A stretch of DNA of 64,000 bases from UBA12170 sp964293475 (GCA_964293475.1 CAXYYJ010000020.1:1-64000); one strand, 5' to 3'. Shown: positions 1 to 8,442, numbered from the stretch's first letter. Notes: generated by a model from the sequence alone, not told the origin. Numbers and translations are program-made.

Positions 1-2093
1 TTCGAGCTTCCAATGGTAAAGTATGTGGATTGACCGGGGGGGGATCAGAAGTGGCTGTTCTTTTCGAATACGCCCCGATTACCAATTCCTTTATAAAAAA
101 AGTCGATTTTTATGGTTCAAATGGTAGTACTCCAGTTGGGTCTTTGATACAAGCCTCCAATGGAAAATTATATGGAATGACGGTAGAAGGAGGTAGTTAT
201 TACAGTGGGGTTATTTTTGAATTTGATATTGCCACCAATACTTATAGTAAAAAACTGGAATTTGATGGGGCGAGCATGGGGAAATATCCCAAAGGTTCAC
301 TTATGCAAGCATCCAATGGCAAAATATATGGAATGACTGCCTATGGTGGTAGCGTATACATGGGTGTTCTTTTTGAATACGACCCTATCACCAATATCTA
401 TGCTAAAAAAGTAGATTTTGACGGTGAAGACAAGGGTGGGAATCCTTATGGTTCACTCATGCAAGCTTCCAATGGAAAATTATATGGAATGACTACTGCC
501 GGAGGAAGTTCAGACAGAGGTGTACTTTTTGAATACGACCCTGCTACCGATACCTTTACCAAAAAATTAGATTTTGATGGTTCAAATGGTTCAAATCCTT
601 ACTATACCCAATTAATTGAAATCAACTACGACCAATATACCTGGAATGGCGCTGCAAATAGCGATTGGGACAACGCAGCCAACTGGTCAACCAGTAAAAC
701 ACCTTTAGGTACCAACTCTGCAGTAATACCTACTGGTTTGAGCACTTATCCAAGTATAACAAAAGCTACCTATGTGAATAATTTAAACATGGAATCGAAT
801 GCATCGCTCACAGGGCAGGAAAACCTGACCGTGAATGGTAATCTTATCATTGAAAGAGAATTCACAGGCTACACATCCACATCCGACGGGTGGTATTTTC
901 TTTCTTCTCCGGTGAGCAATCAAATCATTGATAGCTCTGATTTTGTGCCAGTTCCAAATGTGGATTATCTCTATAATTGGGGAGAAGCCACCGGCGTATG
1001 GCTCAATTATACCGGGGGAAGTTTTGGAGATGCTCAGTTTGAAGTGGGAAAAGGTTATCTGGTAGCCTATGACACTACTTCAACCAAAGAATTTAGCGGA
1101 AGCTTCAATACCAGCTCTGTAATAAAAAACCTCAGCTATACTGACGGTATGGGCGATGGCTGGAACCTGTTGGGAAATCCCTATCCATCAGCCATCGATT
1201 GGGACCTGGTAACCCGAAGTGGAGATGTAGACAATGCTGTTTATTTTATAAATCCCACCGATGGAGCCTACAATTGCTGGGTGAGTGGCCTTGGAGAAAT
1301 AAACAATGGTGAAATTCCGGCAAATCAGGGCTTCTTTGTAAAAGCCAATTCCGGAAAGCAGACAGTGACCATGGATTTGGCCGACCAGCTACATTCAACC
1401 AATGCCTTCAATAAATCGACCACCACATTGCCAGCCAATTCCATCAAAATCAGTTTAGCAGGCGCTGGTTCGGAGAACAATACCTACCTGCGCTTTGATG
1501 CCAATGCCACTGCAACTTTCGACAGTGAGTCCGATGCCTATAAGCTGTTTGGTTTTGCGGTAATTCCACAGGTCTACACCCAACTTGGCGAAACCGATTA
1601 TTCCATCAACTCCGTCAGCTTCCCCACCGAAATCATGACCATTCCCCTGGGAATTTACCTGAACCAGGATGCCGATTTAAGTTTTGAAATAAGCGGGATA
1701 GAAGGATTGAACTCCAGCATCAGAATTGAGTTGGAAGACAAAGCAGAAAACAAGCTCGTAAATCTCAGGGAGCAAAACAGCTATACTTTCCGCGGAACCA
1801 CTGCCGATGAGGCAGACCGTTTCCTTCTTCATTGCTCCCAGGCCACGGGGGTTGAAACCACCGAAGCACAAGATGCACAAGTATATGCTTTCGGCGGACG
1901 GGTTTATATCCTAATGGAAAAAGGCGCCCAGTACAGCGAGATGAGTCTTTTCGATGTGTCGGGACGCTTGATAAGCACCCAAAATATTACAAGCCAAAGC
2001 CTTCAAAGCTTTGATTTCAGACAATTAACAGGCGTTTATATTGTGCAACTCAAAGGTGAAAACTCTTCGTTAACAAATAAAATTACATTGTAA
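1..2093 (+). CDS. T9SS-exported GloVer-type tandem repeat protein, 5' end cut by the window
   Basis: This is the C-terminal part of a secreted protein. The frame is already open at base 3, and the residues before the first TTG (RASNGKVCG) match the repeat, so the gene starts upstream. Residues up to about base 610 are tandem copies of a 52-residue unit (156 bp, copies near 138, 294 and 450) with the core QASNGKLYGMT..GG...GVLFEYDP. That core is typical of the GloVer repeat family (TIGR03803). A WNGAANSDWDNAANW segment follows, common in Bacteroidota exoproteins, then a beta-rich region. The last 75 residues form a type A T9SS sorting tail (SLFDVSGRLIST ... GVYIVQLKG). It is probably exported through the outer membrane and cell-surface attached or released. 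Ligand unknown. A hairpin follows the stop. Confidence 0.85.
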   Translation, partial: RASNGKVCGLTGGGSEVAVLFEYAPITNSFIKKVDFYGSNGSTPVGSLIQASNGKLYGMTVEGGSYYSGVIFEFDIATNTYSKKLEFDGASMGKYPKGSLMQASNGKIYGMTAYGGSVYMGVLFEYDPITNIYAKKVDFDGEDKGGNPYGSLMQASNGKLYGMTTAGGSSDRGVLFEYDPATDTFTKKLDFDGSNGSNPYYTQLIEINYDQYTWNGAANSDWDNAANWSTSKTPLGTNSAVIPTGLSTYPSITKATYVNNLNMESNASLTGQENLTVNGNLIIEREFTGYTSTSDGWYFLSSPVSNQIIDSSDFVPVPNVDYLYNWGEATGVWLNYTGGSFGDAQFEVGKGYLVAYDTTSTKEFSGSFNTSSVIKNLSYTDGMGDGWNLLGNPYPSAIDWDLVTRSGDVDNAVYFINPTDGAYNCWVSGLGEINNGEIPANQGFFVKANSGKQTVTMDLADQLHSTNAFNKSTTTLPANSIKISLAGAGSENNTYLRFDANATATFDSESDAYKLFGFAVIPQVYTQLGETDYSINSVSFPTEIMTIPLGIYLNQDADLSFEISGIEGLNSSIRIELEDKAENKLVNLREQNSYTFRGTTADEADRFLLHCSQATGVETTEAQDAQVYAFGGRVYILMEKGAQYSEMSLFDVSGRLISTQNITSQSLQSFDFRQLTGVYIVQLKGENSSLTNKITL

Positions 2094-2101
2094 ATAGATT
2101 A

Positions 2102-2131
2102 TTCGGGAGTAGCTTAAAAACTACTCCCGAA
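2102..2131. terminator. Hairpin after the GloVer-repeat gene
   Basis: An 11-bp perfect inverted repeat (TTCGGGAGTAG / CTACTCCCGAA) with an 8-nt A-rich loop lies 8 nt after the stop codon at 2093. No T-tract follows on the plus strand, so it is a weak or factor-assisted terminator, or an mRNA 3'-end stabiliser. Confidence 0.5.
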
Positions 2132-2492
2132 CAAAAACCACCATAAAATTAGACCCGACAAAAAACTGAATCGGATTAAAAACAATTCTTTTGGGAACCC
2201 TCATTTACTCACAATCTCAAGTCATTCCGTCCGGAATGCCCGGCAATGCAAATACCATCTCTAATGGTAATCTGTGCCAGGGTAAGTAAATCCAGATGCC
2301 ATTTATCAATGAATAAATACCAGGCCATCCCCAAAATTGTCAATTCATGAGACAAATTGTCGAGAAATAAATTTTCTTTTTTAGCGTTAACTTTTGATTT
2401 AATGACGATTTATTCTTCCGGATAAATCTGTTAATTTGTCACACTCATAGTTGAAAGGGAATTTTCCATATTGAAAACTAAAAACAAGCATC
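2132..2492. other. Non-coding stretch with a short palindrome
   Basis: No convincing ORF on either strand. It contains the palindrome CATTCC-GTCC-GGAATG at 2223-2238 inside a GTCATTCCG context. That context resembles Bacteroidota extragenic repeats, like those seen near 13.0-13.2 kb. The remainder is AT-rich and should hold the promoter of the CAP-domain gene, though no clear TAnnTTTG element was found. Confidence 0.4.
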
Positions 2493-3011
2493 ATGCAAAT
2501 AAAAGAATTTATTATAGTATTCATAATCAGCGTTCTGCCATTTCTGGGGATGGCTCAGCCCTGTGCCACAGGAAACGAGAAAGTGGTGAGTATCAACAGT
2601 CAGTTTGAGCATGAAGTGCTCCGGTTGACCAACGTGGAGCGGAAAAAACACGACTTGCAGCCTTTGGTATGGAACGAAGCATTGGCTTATTCTGCCCGTT
2701 ATCATGCTCAGGACATGGCTTTGGACAACTATTTTGACCACGACAGCTTCGACCGCACATCAAAAGGACAGTTGAAAAAAATCTGCGGCACCTTCACACG
2801 TATCGAGGCTTTTTATAGCAGCAACTATATGGCTGAGAATATTGCCGCTGGAAGAATTACCCCCGAAGATGTGGTGAATGGCTGGATGAAAAGCGACGGG
2901 CACCGAAATAACATTCTCAACGGCGATTTCAATCAATTGGGGGTTGGATATTACGAGACCACTTCCGCAGACTATCCCACCTATTGGGTGCAGAATTTTG
3001 GCAGAAACTAA
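2493..3011 (+). CDS. Secreted CAP/SCP-domain protein (YkwD-like)
   Basis: 172 residues with an N-terminal signal peptide (about residues 1-22, ending GMAQ) and one CAP domain from about residue 37 to the end. Family hallmarks are visible: NxERKKHDLQPL near the domain start, YHAQDMA and HDSFD around the cavity His, AENIAAG, and WMKSDGHRNNIL. The final YWVQNFG is the usual closing strand. Bacterial CAP proteins are extracytoplasmic and of mostly unknown activity. It stands alone, convergent with the rubrerythrin-like gene. A 90-residue minus-strand ORF overlapping its start is a shadow. Confidence 0.9.
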   Translation: MQIKEFIIVFIISVLPFLGMAQPCATGNEKVVSINSQFEHEVLRLTNVERKKHDLQPLVWNEALAYSARYHAQDMALDNYFDHDSFDRTSKGQLKKICGTFTRIEAFYSSNYMAENIAAGRITPEDVVNGWMKSDGHRNNILNGDFNQLGVGYYETTSADYPTYWVQNFGRN

Positions 3012-3045
3012 AAAACCCTTTACTTCATTGGCTGAAATAAAGGGT
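3009..3045 (-). terminator. Intrinsic terminator of the rubrerythrin-like gene
   Basis: A 13-bp stem with one mismatch (3015-3027 with 3033-3045, loop 5 nt) is followed on the minus strand by a run of U (plus strand AAAAAA at 3010-3015). It lies just past the minus-strand stop at 3069 and overlaps the end of the CAP gene. Confidence 0.75.
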
Positions 3046-3068
3046 CCGTTCTGCGGATTTCTAAAATA

Positions 3069-3572
3069 TTAGAAAGGCCAGAAACTATTGTCGTTCCAAA
3101 TATCGGCTTTAAGCTCTTCGTTGAGTTCGTGCAGCATCTTTTGATGTCCCATTTCCCATTTGGCCAACATTTGATAAAGGGCTTTTTCGTTAGGGTCAAT
3201 GGCTTCTTCGGCTCTCGAAGCATAGATTTTAACGGCACGGTCTTCGAAGTCGATGGCAGCAGAAATAGCAGCTGCTTCAAAGCTTGCAGCATTGATTTCC
3301 TTTTTCATTTGATCGCTGAGTACCCGCAAGGCCACTTCGTCTTCGGCAGGTTCTTCAAACCCTTCTGGTGACAGAAATTCGTGGTGGTGCTCGTAATGTT
3401 TAAACTGTTCCGATAAAAACCTGATGTGCGCATCTTCTTCATCCGCCATCATTTCAAATATCTTTTTAGCCGATTCTGAATCGGATTTTTCGGCTACTGT
3501 GCTATAAAAAGCTTTGCCGCGTCTCTCCAATAAAATAGCTTCTTTCAAAATATCGGTTGCTGTTCTTGCCAT
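3069..3572 (-). CDS. Rubrerythrin/ferritin-like di-iron protein
   Basis: 167 residues, all helical, with the four ligand sites of the ferritin-like fold. These are a Glu in LLERRGKAFY (about residue 16), ExxH in EEDAHIRF, a Glu in DFEDRAVKIY and ExxH in WEMGHQKM. It lacks a C-terminal rubredoxin CxxC domain, so it is a rubredoxin-less member, ending WNDNSFWPF. By family it is a cytoplasmic peroxide or iron-handling protein. It is monocistronic, with a TATCTTTG -7 element upstream and its own terminator. Start ATG 3570-3572 is the first in frame. Confidence 0.85.
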   Translation of the reverse strand: MARTATDILKEAILLERRGKAFYSTVAEKSDSESAKKIFEMMADEEDAHIRFLSEQFKHYEHHHEFLSPEGFEEPAEDEVALRVLSDQMKKEINAASFEAAAISAAIDFEDRAVKIYASRAEEAIDPNEKALYQMLAKWEMGHQKMLHELNEELKADIWNDNSFWPF

Positions 3573-3598
3573 AATTTTTCTTTTTTTATTTTCACCAA

Positions 3599-3606
3599 CA
3601 AAGATA
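3599..3606 (-). promoter_or_regulatory. Bacteroidota -7 element of the rubrerythrin-like gene
   Basis: On the minus strand the bases read TATCTTTG, an exact match to the Bacteroidota -7 consensus TAnnTTTG, 27 nt before the ATG. A TTG roughly 20 nt further upstream could serve as the -33 element. Confidence 0.5.
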
Positions 3607-3720
3607 TAAAACTATCCCTTGGCTCAATGATTTGTCTTTTTTTTAGGAAAAATACTGAGGTAATTATAGAATATTAATGGGTCTTGCTAAAGTTATATGT
3701 TTTTAATCAATTCAAATTCT

Positions 3721-4062
3721 TTAATCGATTTCTAAACATGCTATTTCATTGAAATCTTGACTAGTAAGAAATTTCTCAATAATATGTTTGTTTCGAATAG
3801 TTAATTTGACTATCTCGTTAGTAGTCAAATTACCTGATCTTATCCATATTATTTTCGGTGGGTGCCCATAAATCAAACTAATGTCATAAAAATCAGAATC
3901 AAATGTTACTATCGAATAATTATTATTTTTAGCATATTCCCAAATATCAGGGTCATTGCTGCCCATTAATCCACAATCTGAAACGTGTTTGCAGTCTGGA
4001 AATGTGTCAATTAGTTTTTTTCTTATACGAAATGAAATATTTTGATCAAAAAGTAGTCTCAT
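3721..4062 (-). CDS. DUF5615 PIN-like toxin
   Basis: 113 residues. N-terminal MRLLFDQNISFRI is the first acidic motif (LLFDQNxS) of DUF5615 proteins, a PIN/Mut7-C-like nuclease fold. The second acidic motif is SIVTFDSDFYD, followed by PPKIIWIRSGN, all family signatures. These proteins pair with DUF433 antitoxins, exactly as here: the DUF433 gene lies just upstream and overlaps by 4 nt. Predicted ribonuclease toxin, inferred from fold and pairing. A second, broken copy lies at 9684-10031. Confidence 0.88.
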   Translation of the reverse strand: MRLLFDQNISFRIRKKLIDTFPDCKHVSDCGLMGSNDPDIWEYAKNNNYSIVTFDSDFYDISLIYGHPPKIIWIRSGNLTTNEIVKLTIRNKHIIEKFLTSQDFNEIACLEID

Positions 4063-4283
4063 GAAGCATGTTGTAATTTATGTTCCCTATCAGCAGCGTA
4101 TGACAAACAAGCTTTTATATCATCAGTGGTTAATTCAGGAAAATCATAAATAATTTCTTCGTTAGTCATGCCAGAAGCTAACCAACCCAATACATCAAAT
4201 ACTGTAATTCTGGTATCTCTAATGCAAGGTTTTCCAAATCTTTTGTTTGGATTTCTTTTAATTATAGATTTATAGTCGACCAT
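4059..4283 (-). CDS. DUF433 antitoxin
   Basis: 74 residues with the DUF433 pattern: GKPCIRDTRITVFDVLGWLASGM, then a helix-turn-helix-like part and DFPELTTDDIKACLSYAADRE. DUF433 proteins are the antitoxins of DUF5615 toxins and probably repress their own operon. It is the first gene of a two-gene operon, and its stop overlaps the toxin start (4059-4062). It is clearly paralogous to the antitoxin at 9460-9687 (shared KPCIR, RITV, LGWLASGM, LSYA.DRE). Confidence 0.88.
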   Translation of the reverse strand: MVDYKSIIKRNPNKRFGKPCIRDTRITVFDVLGWLASGMTNEEIIYDFPELTTDDIKACLSYAADREHKLQHAS

Positions 4284-4299
4284 CTTATTTTCTTTTTTA

Positions 4300-4307
4300 C
4301 AAATTTA
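4300..4307 (-). promoter_or_regulatory. -7 element of the DUF433/DUF5615 operon
   Basis: The minus strand reads TAAATTTG, a match to TAnnTTTG, 16 nt before the antitoxin ATG. No clear TTG -33 element. Confidence 0.4.
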
Positions 4308-4387
4308 GTTTATTTATAAATTGGTTTCCAAATTATTGTTATGATGTGAGTCAGAAAGGTTTCAACTGATTGGCTTTTTTATCTTAG

Positions 4388-4510
4388 TTCGAAAAAATTT
4401 ACAAAGACAGTTTAATAGTCGGACTATTGGACAAGCCAGAAAAAGAATTAAAAATGATTCTGTGCCAGGTAAATAATCCTGTTGAAAAGCAAGAGATTTT
4501 CAGAAAATAG
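4388..4510 (+). pseudogene. 40-codon coding-like remnant
   Basis: An open stretch from just after the stop at 4385-4387 to TAG 4508-4510 reads FEKIYKDSLIVGLLDKPEKE and on to NNPVEKQEIFRK. The amphipathic, charged composition looks like real protein, but the stretch has no ATG before residue 24 and no recognised family. It may be the 3' end of a lost gene. Confidence 0.3.
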
Positions 4511-4594
4511 ACTTCTTATTCCGTTCGAAAACCAGAATGGGTTTCTTTTTGATAATGTATATGCAAATATTTGTATCCAGCAAGTATTCCCCCC

Positions 4595-4616
4595 GCTCGC
4601 GCGGAAATGCTTTCCG
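4595..4616 (-). repeat. Palindromic extragenic element, copy A
   Basis: On the minus strand it reads CGGAAAGCATTTCCGCGCGA then GC. The core is a 6-bp hairpin, CGGAAA-GCA-TTTCCG, followed by CGCGAGC. It matches copy B (4793-4814) at 19 of 22 positions, in inverted orientation. REP-like. Confidence 0.6.
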
Positions 4617-4792
4617 TTCGACATATAATACTGATATTCTGTATTTTAACCATATGTCTTTAATTCCGGTGTTTCTAAAATTATATCTAAAACATGTGGC
4701 AACTATGCATAATTTCGGGAAGAACTAAACATGTATTCTGGCTTAGCTCAACATTTATAAAATGTATAAATTTTTTCGTTTTGTTATATGCT

Positions 4793-4814
4793 CGGAATGC
4801 AATTCCGCGCTAGC
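4793..4814 (+). repeat. Palindromic extragenic element, copy B
   Basis: It reads CGGAATGCAATTCCGCGCTA then GC. The hairpin is CGGAAT-GCA-ATTCCG. Two of the three differences from copy A are the paired bases of the stem (A-T against T-A), so base pairing is kept. Confidence 0.6.
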
Positions 4815-4836
4815 CGTATATTATTCCTAACCGACA

Positions 4837-5052
4837 CTAACCGACTTGATTGGGTCTATATTCCAATATATCGGCGGGTTGGCAGTCCAATGCATGGCAA
4901 ATGGCTTCAAGGGTCGAAAACCGGATGGCTTTTGCTTTTCCGGTCTTCAGGATGGAAAGGTTGGACAATGTGAGGTCTACCTTCTCCGACAGCTCATTCA
5001 GCGACATTTTTCGCCGGGCCATCATCACATCTAAGTTTACAATTATGGCCAT
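4837..5052 (-). CDS. XRE-family helix-turn-helix regulator (YozG-like)
   Basis: 71 residues making up a single HTH_26-type Cro/CI domain: VNLDVMMARRKMSLNELSEK, then LTLSNLSILKTGKAKAIRFSTLEAICHALDC. The ending QPADILEYRP is typical of the small regulators that sit beside DUF2975 membrane proteins. It begins 2 nt after the DUF2975 stop, so the two form one operon. It probably controls that operon. The overlapping plus-strand ORFs are shadows. Confidence 0.88.
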   Translation of the reverse strand: MAIIVNLDVMMARRKMSLNELSEKVDLTLSNLSILKTGKAKAIRFSTLEAICHALDCQPADILEYRPNQVG

Positions 5053-5054
5053 GA

Positions 5055-5591
5055 CTAAACTGTTAAATCGTTTTCGTTTTGCAATTCAACGCCGCGCGAA
5101 AAAATAGTTGCAATGATATAAATAATAGCAGCCATGAAAATATATGCCTCACTATCAACCCAAAACTGGCTAAGAGCATCAATCTCAATTCCCCTGTGCA
5201 TGAGATTTTCTGCCGTTAGACTGGCAAAAAAACTGATAAGCCCAATGGATAAGGTCAAATAACTTATTTTGGTAATATACTCAGCGGTAAAACTGCTAAA
5301 TGGTTTCAGGAGATTGAGTTTGGTAACAAGCATGATGACCAGATAAAACATAAAAGCTTTCAAAATCATAATGACGAGAATCAAGCTATACATGCTGAAA
5401 TAGGCCCATTGGCTTTGTTGATACATTTGACTTAAATCGAGCTTTTGATAGAGATTGTGCACCATTTCGGGTTTATATACACTAAAAATGAAATTGACAA
5501 GCATGGCACCCGCCTCAATGCAAAGGCCCACAAAAATAATCCAGGCTACTATTTTAAGGATTATAAATATGAAATTGTTTCTTTTTGACAT
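5055..5591 (-). CDS. DUF2975 membrane protein
   Basis: 178 residues with four predicted membrane segments at about 10-32, 63-90, 108-125 and 145-165. The fold and the gene pairing with an XRE-family regulator identify DUF2975, a family of unknown function. The regulator follows after 2 nt. The pair resembles membrane-protein/small-regulator modules common in Firmicutes and Bacteroidota. No catalytic motif is visible. Confidence 0.8.
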   Translation of the reverse strand: MSKRNNFIFIILKIVAWIIFVGLCIEAGAMLVNFIFSVYKPEMVHNLYQKLDLSQMYQQSQWAYFSMYSLILVIMILKAFMFYLVIMLVTKLNLLKPFSSFTAEYITKISYLTLSIGLISFFASLTAENLMHRGIEIDALSQFWVDSEAYIFMAAIIYIIATIFSRGVELQNENDLTV

Positions 5592-5698
5592 AAGGGTTAA
5601 TTTTTAAATGACCCCGCAAAAATAATAAATAATTATTGATAAACAATAAATAAATATTTATAATCAAGATTTTTACATTTAATTTATAACCAGGAAGT

Positions 5699-6877
5699 CT
5701 AAGGATACAATAAATACTTTGCTCTCAGCAGCCTGAAACTATCCAAATCTGATTTCCAGCTTTCGCGAATTTTTTCTTCACTCATGCCCGATTCTATCTG
5801 TTTCTGAAGCTTGTCGGTGCCAGCAAGCTTGTCGAAAAAGCGGGTGAAAAACTGACTCTTATCGGGATAGGTTTTGTAAAAATCCATGAGCCATTTCAAA
5901 TTGAGTTGAGTGGGCCGGTCGTTGGCCGATTTAAAATAATGACGCAAATCTATGCCGTAGCAGGTCTCGTTCATATATTTGGGTTTAGCACTAAATCCTT
6001 CCTTACTTTTGGGGACAAAGGAAAAACTCTTATCGGCAAAAGCCGGATATCCAGCTACCTGAAAGGGGAAATCGGTGCCACGTCCCACACTGATTTTGGT
6101 GCCTTCGAAAAAACAAAGGCTGGGATAAAGATAAATAGATTCCAAATTGGGCAAATTGGGCGATGGGGGATGGGGAAGCTCGTAAACTGTTTCGTGGGTA
6201 TAGTTTTTTATGGGAATACAAGTCAGCGGGCAGGGTTTTTCGTTCCATTTCTCGCCATTAATCATCAGCGCCAGCTCTGCATCGGTCATGCCATAAACCA
6301 CGGGAATGGGCAGCAATCCCACAAACGAAATCTGTGACTTGTCGAGCATGGGCCCATCGATATAATGTGCGTGGGGGTTGGGCCTGTCGAGCACTATTAG
6401 ATGAATATGGGCTTCGGAGCAGGCTTCCATCATATATTTCAGGGTAGAAATATAGGTGTAAAAACGAACTCCAACCCCCTGAAGGTCAAAAAGTACCACA
6501 TCCACTCCGCTCAATTGTTCGGGGGTGGGTTTCTTGTTATTACCATAAAGGCTGATGATTTCAAGCCCGGTTTTAGCATCCTTACCATCAGCAATATGTG
6601 CTCCAGCCTCGGCTTCTCCCCTAAATCCATGCTCGGGAGCAAATACCTTCACCAGGTTCACATTCAAATCCAACAGACTGTCAACCAAATGTGTATGGTT
6701 TATCATACTGTTTTGGTTTCCAACAATCGCCACTTTTTTTCCATCAATCAGCGGAAGATATTCGTTGGTTTGATAAGCGCCCGGCAAAACCTGAGCAATG
6801 GCCATCCCCAAGGGGAGAATTAAGGCAGCAATGAGTATTTTTATTTTCACTTGATGGTTTTTTCTATTTTTACGCAA
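5699..6877 (-). CDS. Exo-beta-N-acetylmuramidase NamZ family (DUF1343)
   Basis: 392 residues. A signal peptide (about 1-29, ending AIAQ) is followed by the DUF1343 domain, including FAPEHGFRGEAEAG (holding the conserved acidic residue), DLQGVGVRFYTYI, LDRPNP and GMTDAELA. Characterised members (NamZ) release MurNAc from the non-reducing end of peptidoglycan fragments, so the likely role is cell-wall recycling in the periplasm. It is divergent from the LolE-like permease gene with 119 nt between, and the promoters of both must lie there. Near-full length for the family. Confidence 0.9.
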   Translation of the reverse strand: MRKNRKNHQVKIKILIAALILPLGMAIAQVLPGAYQTNEYLPLIDGKKVAIVGNQNSMINHTHLVDSLLDLNVNLVKVFAPEHGFRGEAEAGAHIADGKDAKTGLEIISLYGNNKKPTPEQLSGVDVVLFDLQGVGVRFYTYISTLKYMMEACSEAHIHLIVLDRPNPHAHYIDGPMLDKSQISFVGLLPIPVVYGMTDAELALMINGEKWNEKPCPLTCIPIKNYTHETVYELPHPPSPNLPNLESIYLYPSLCFFEGTKISVGRGTDFPFQVAGYPAFADKSFSFVPKSKEGFSAKPKYMNETCYGIDLRHYFKSANDRPTQLNLKWLMDFYKTYPDKSQFFTRFFDKLAGTDKLQKQIESGMSEEKIRESWKSDLDSFRLLRAKYLLYP

Positions 6878-6996
6878 AATTAGTGCTTCTTTTTTTAATG
6901 GTAGTCATTATCCTTATTATATCGAATAAGTTGCTGATTCATAGGTAGAAATACATTGTAAACCCAAAATAAACCCATTCTGAGTGCTTTAATATC

Positions 6997-8244
6997 ATGG
7001 CAATGAGCAGATTTTTTTCATCAGTGGAGATTTTTTTAGCTTCCAGAATGCTTAAACCACATAAGGAAAGCTTTTCGGGACCCATCATCTTTATTTCCAT
7101 CATCAGTCTGGCTTTGGGGCTTTCGGTTATGATTTTGTCGTTGCTGGTTCTCACGGGTTTTAAGAAAGAAATCAGCGAAAAGCTCAGTGGTTTTACGGGT
7201 CATATCCACATTGTGAAGTACAATTCATCCAATTCTCTCGAAATGCCTCCTGTTCATTTGGACAGCATCGACTTGAAATCGTTGTCACAAAACCCCCGGG
7301 TGACTCACGTTCAGTCGTTTGTGTCGAAAGCTGCCATTATTCGCACCGACGAAGAAATTCATGGCGTCATGGTAAAAGGCGTAGGACAAGATTTCGACAG
7401 CGCTTTTTTTGCTTCCAACCTTGTGGCGGGAAAAATGCCGGATTTCTACGGTGATGAAAAAACCAACGATATTCTGATTTCCGAAAAAATTGCTCAGGTT
7501 CTTCAAGTTTCTGTGGGCGATTTTCTGCGGGTCTATTTTGTGAGTAATGAAAATGGCCAGCTTCGGGGAAGGCGGTTTCAGGTGGTGGGATTGTATAAAA
7601 CAAGTGTGGAAGAGTTCGACGAGCGGTTTATCCTGTCCGATATCCGTCATTTGCAAAAGCTCAATAACTGGAGCGACCAAATGGTGAGCGGGGTAGAGGT
7701 GTTTGTGAACGATTTTGACCATATGGCTCAGATAGAAGAAAGCATTTATCAAAGTCTGCCCTACGATTTAACCACCGAAAACATCAAAGAGCGGTATCCG
7801 CAAATTTTCGATTGGCTTCAGCTTCAGGATATTAATGTGGTAGTTATTTTGGTGCTCATCATTCTGGTTTCAACAGTCAGCATGATTTCCACACTGCTAG
7901 TGCTCATTCTCGAGCGCACTCAGACCATTGGCATTTTGAAGGCTTTGGGAGCCCGGAATTCCTTAATCTGGCGGTTATTTATTATTCAATCGGCCTATAT
8001 TATTCTTATCGGCATGTTTTTCGGAAACCTGCTGGGGCTTGGTCTGGCGTGGTTGCAAAAAACCTATGGCTGGGTGAGTTTAGACGCCGAGACCTACTAT
8101 ATGTCGGTGGTTCCCATTCATATGAATTTGGCCGCCGTTATGTGGCTCAATGCCGGGACCTTATTGCTGGTTCTTTTGTTCATGATTTTTCCCGCCTTTG
8201 TCAGTGCCAGCATCCAACCCGCCAAATCTATAAAGTGGCAGTAG
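6997..8244 (+). CDS. LolC/LolE-like ABC transporter permease (FtsX family)
   Basis: 415 residues with the MacB/Lol layout. There is an N-terminal membrane helix (about 30-52) after LASRMLKPHKES, then a large periplasmic domain (about 53-275). Three C-terminal helices follow at about 280-303, 325-350 and 370-395. By family it acts with an ATPase to extract lipoproteins from the inner membrane for transfer to the outer membrane. The cognate ATPase is not adjacent, which is usual in Bacteroidota. A second ATG six bases on (7003) is an equally possible start. Confidence 0.85.
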   Translation: MAMSRFFSSVEIFLASRMLKPHKESFSGPIIFISIISLALGLSVMILSLLVLTGFKKEISEKLSGFTGHIHIVKYNSSNSLEMPPVHLDSIDLKSLSQNPRVTHVQSFVSKAAIIRTDEEIHGVMVKGVGQDFDSAFFASNLVAGKMPDFYGDEKTNDILISEKIAQVLQVSVGDFLRVYFVSNENGQLRGRRFQVVGLYKTSVEEFDERFILSDIRHLQKLNNWSDQMVSGVEVFVNDFDHMAQIEESIYQSLPYDLTTENIKERYPQIFDWLQLQDINVVVILVLIILVSTVSMISTLLVLILERTQTIGILKALGARNSLIWRLFIIQSAYIILIGMFFGNLLGLGLAWLQKTYGWVSLDAETYYMSVVPIHMNLAAVMWLNAGTLLLVLLFMIFPAFVSASIQPAKSIKWQ

Positions 8245-8430
8245 GATATTGTTTATTGTGAATGCCATGCTGTAAACAAATTGAAATTATTTAAGAACTG
8301 TCTAGGATGCTCTCCAAGAGAAAATATAAATCAACATCAGAAACTATAGATTAGACAAAACCCAAATTACGCTGAATTAGATAGTTGGGTACAATTTCAA
8401 GGTTTTGGAGAAAGTTTGTGCTTAAAATTG

Positions 8431-8438
8431 TATTTTTG
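8431..8438 (+). promoter_or_regulatory. -7 element of the MNT/HEPN operon
   Basis: TATTTTTG matches TAnnTTTG only 4 nt before the ATG at 8443, which would give a leaderless or almost leaderless mRNA. A TTTTGG at 8403-8408 could be the -33 element (spacing 22 nt). Confidence 0.5.
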
Positions 8439-8442
8439 TTAA

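Larger units (their letters stand above)
4308..4836. other. Gene-poor stretch with a coding remnant and two palindromes
   Basis: No complete gene is supported. It holds a 40-codon coding-like remnant (4388-4510) and two inverted copies of a 22-nt palindromic element (4595-4616 and 4793-4814). The plus-strand 63-codon ORF at 4537-4728 runs through the first palindrome, has no family signature and is rejected. The region looks like a scar of past gene loss or transfer next to the toxin-antitoxin pair. Confidence 0.5.

Noticed and set aside
4537..4728. 63-codon plus-strand ORF in the gap after the first toxin-antitoxin pair
   Set aside because: No family signature, crosses a palindromic repeat, and the composition is that of AT-rich spacer.
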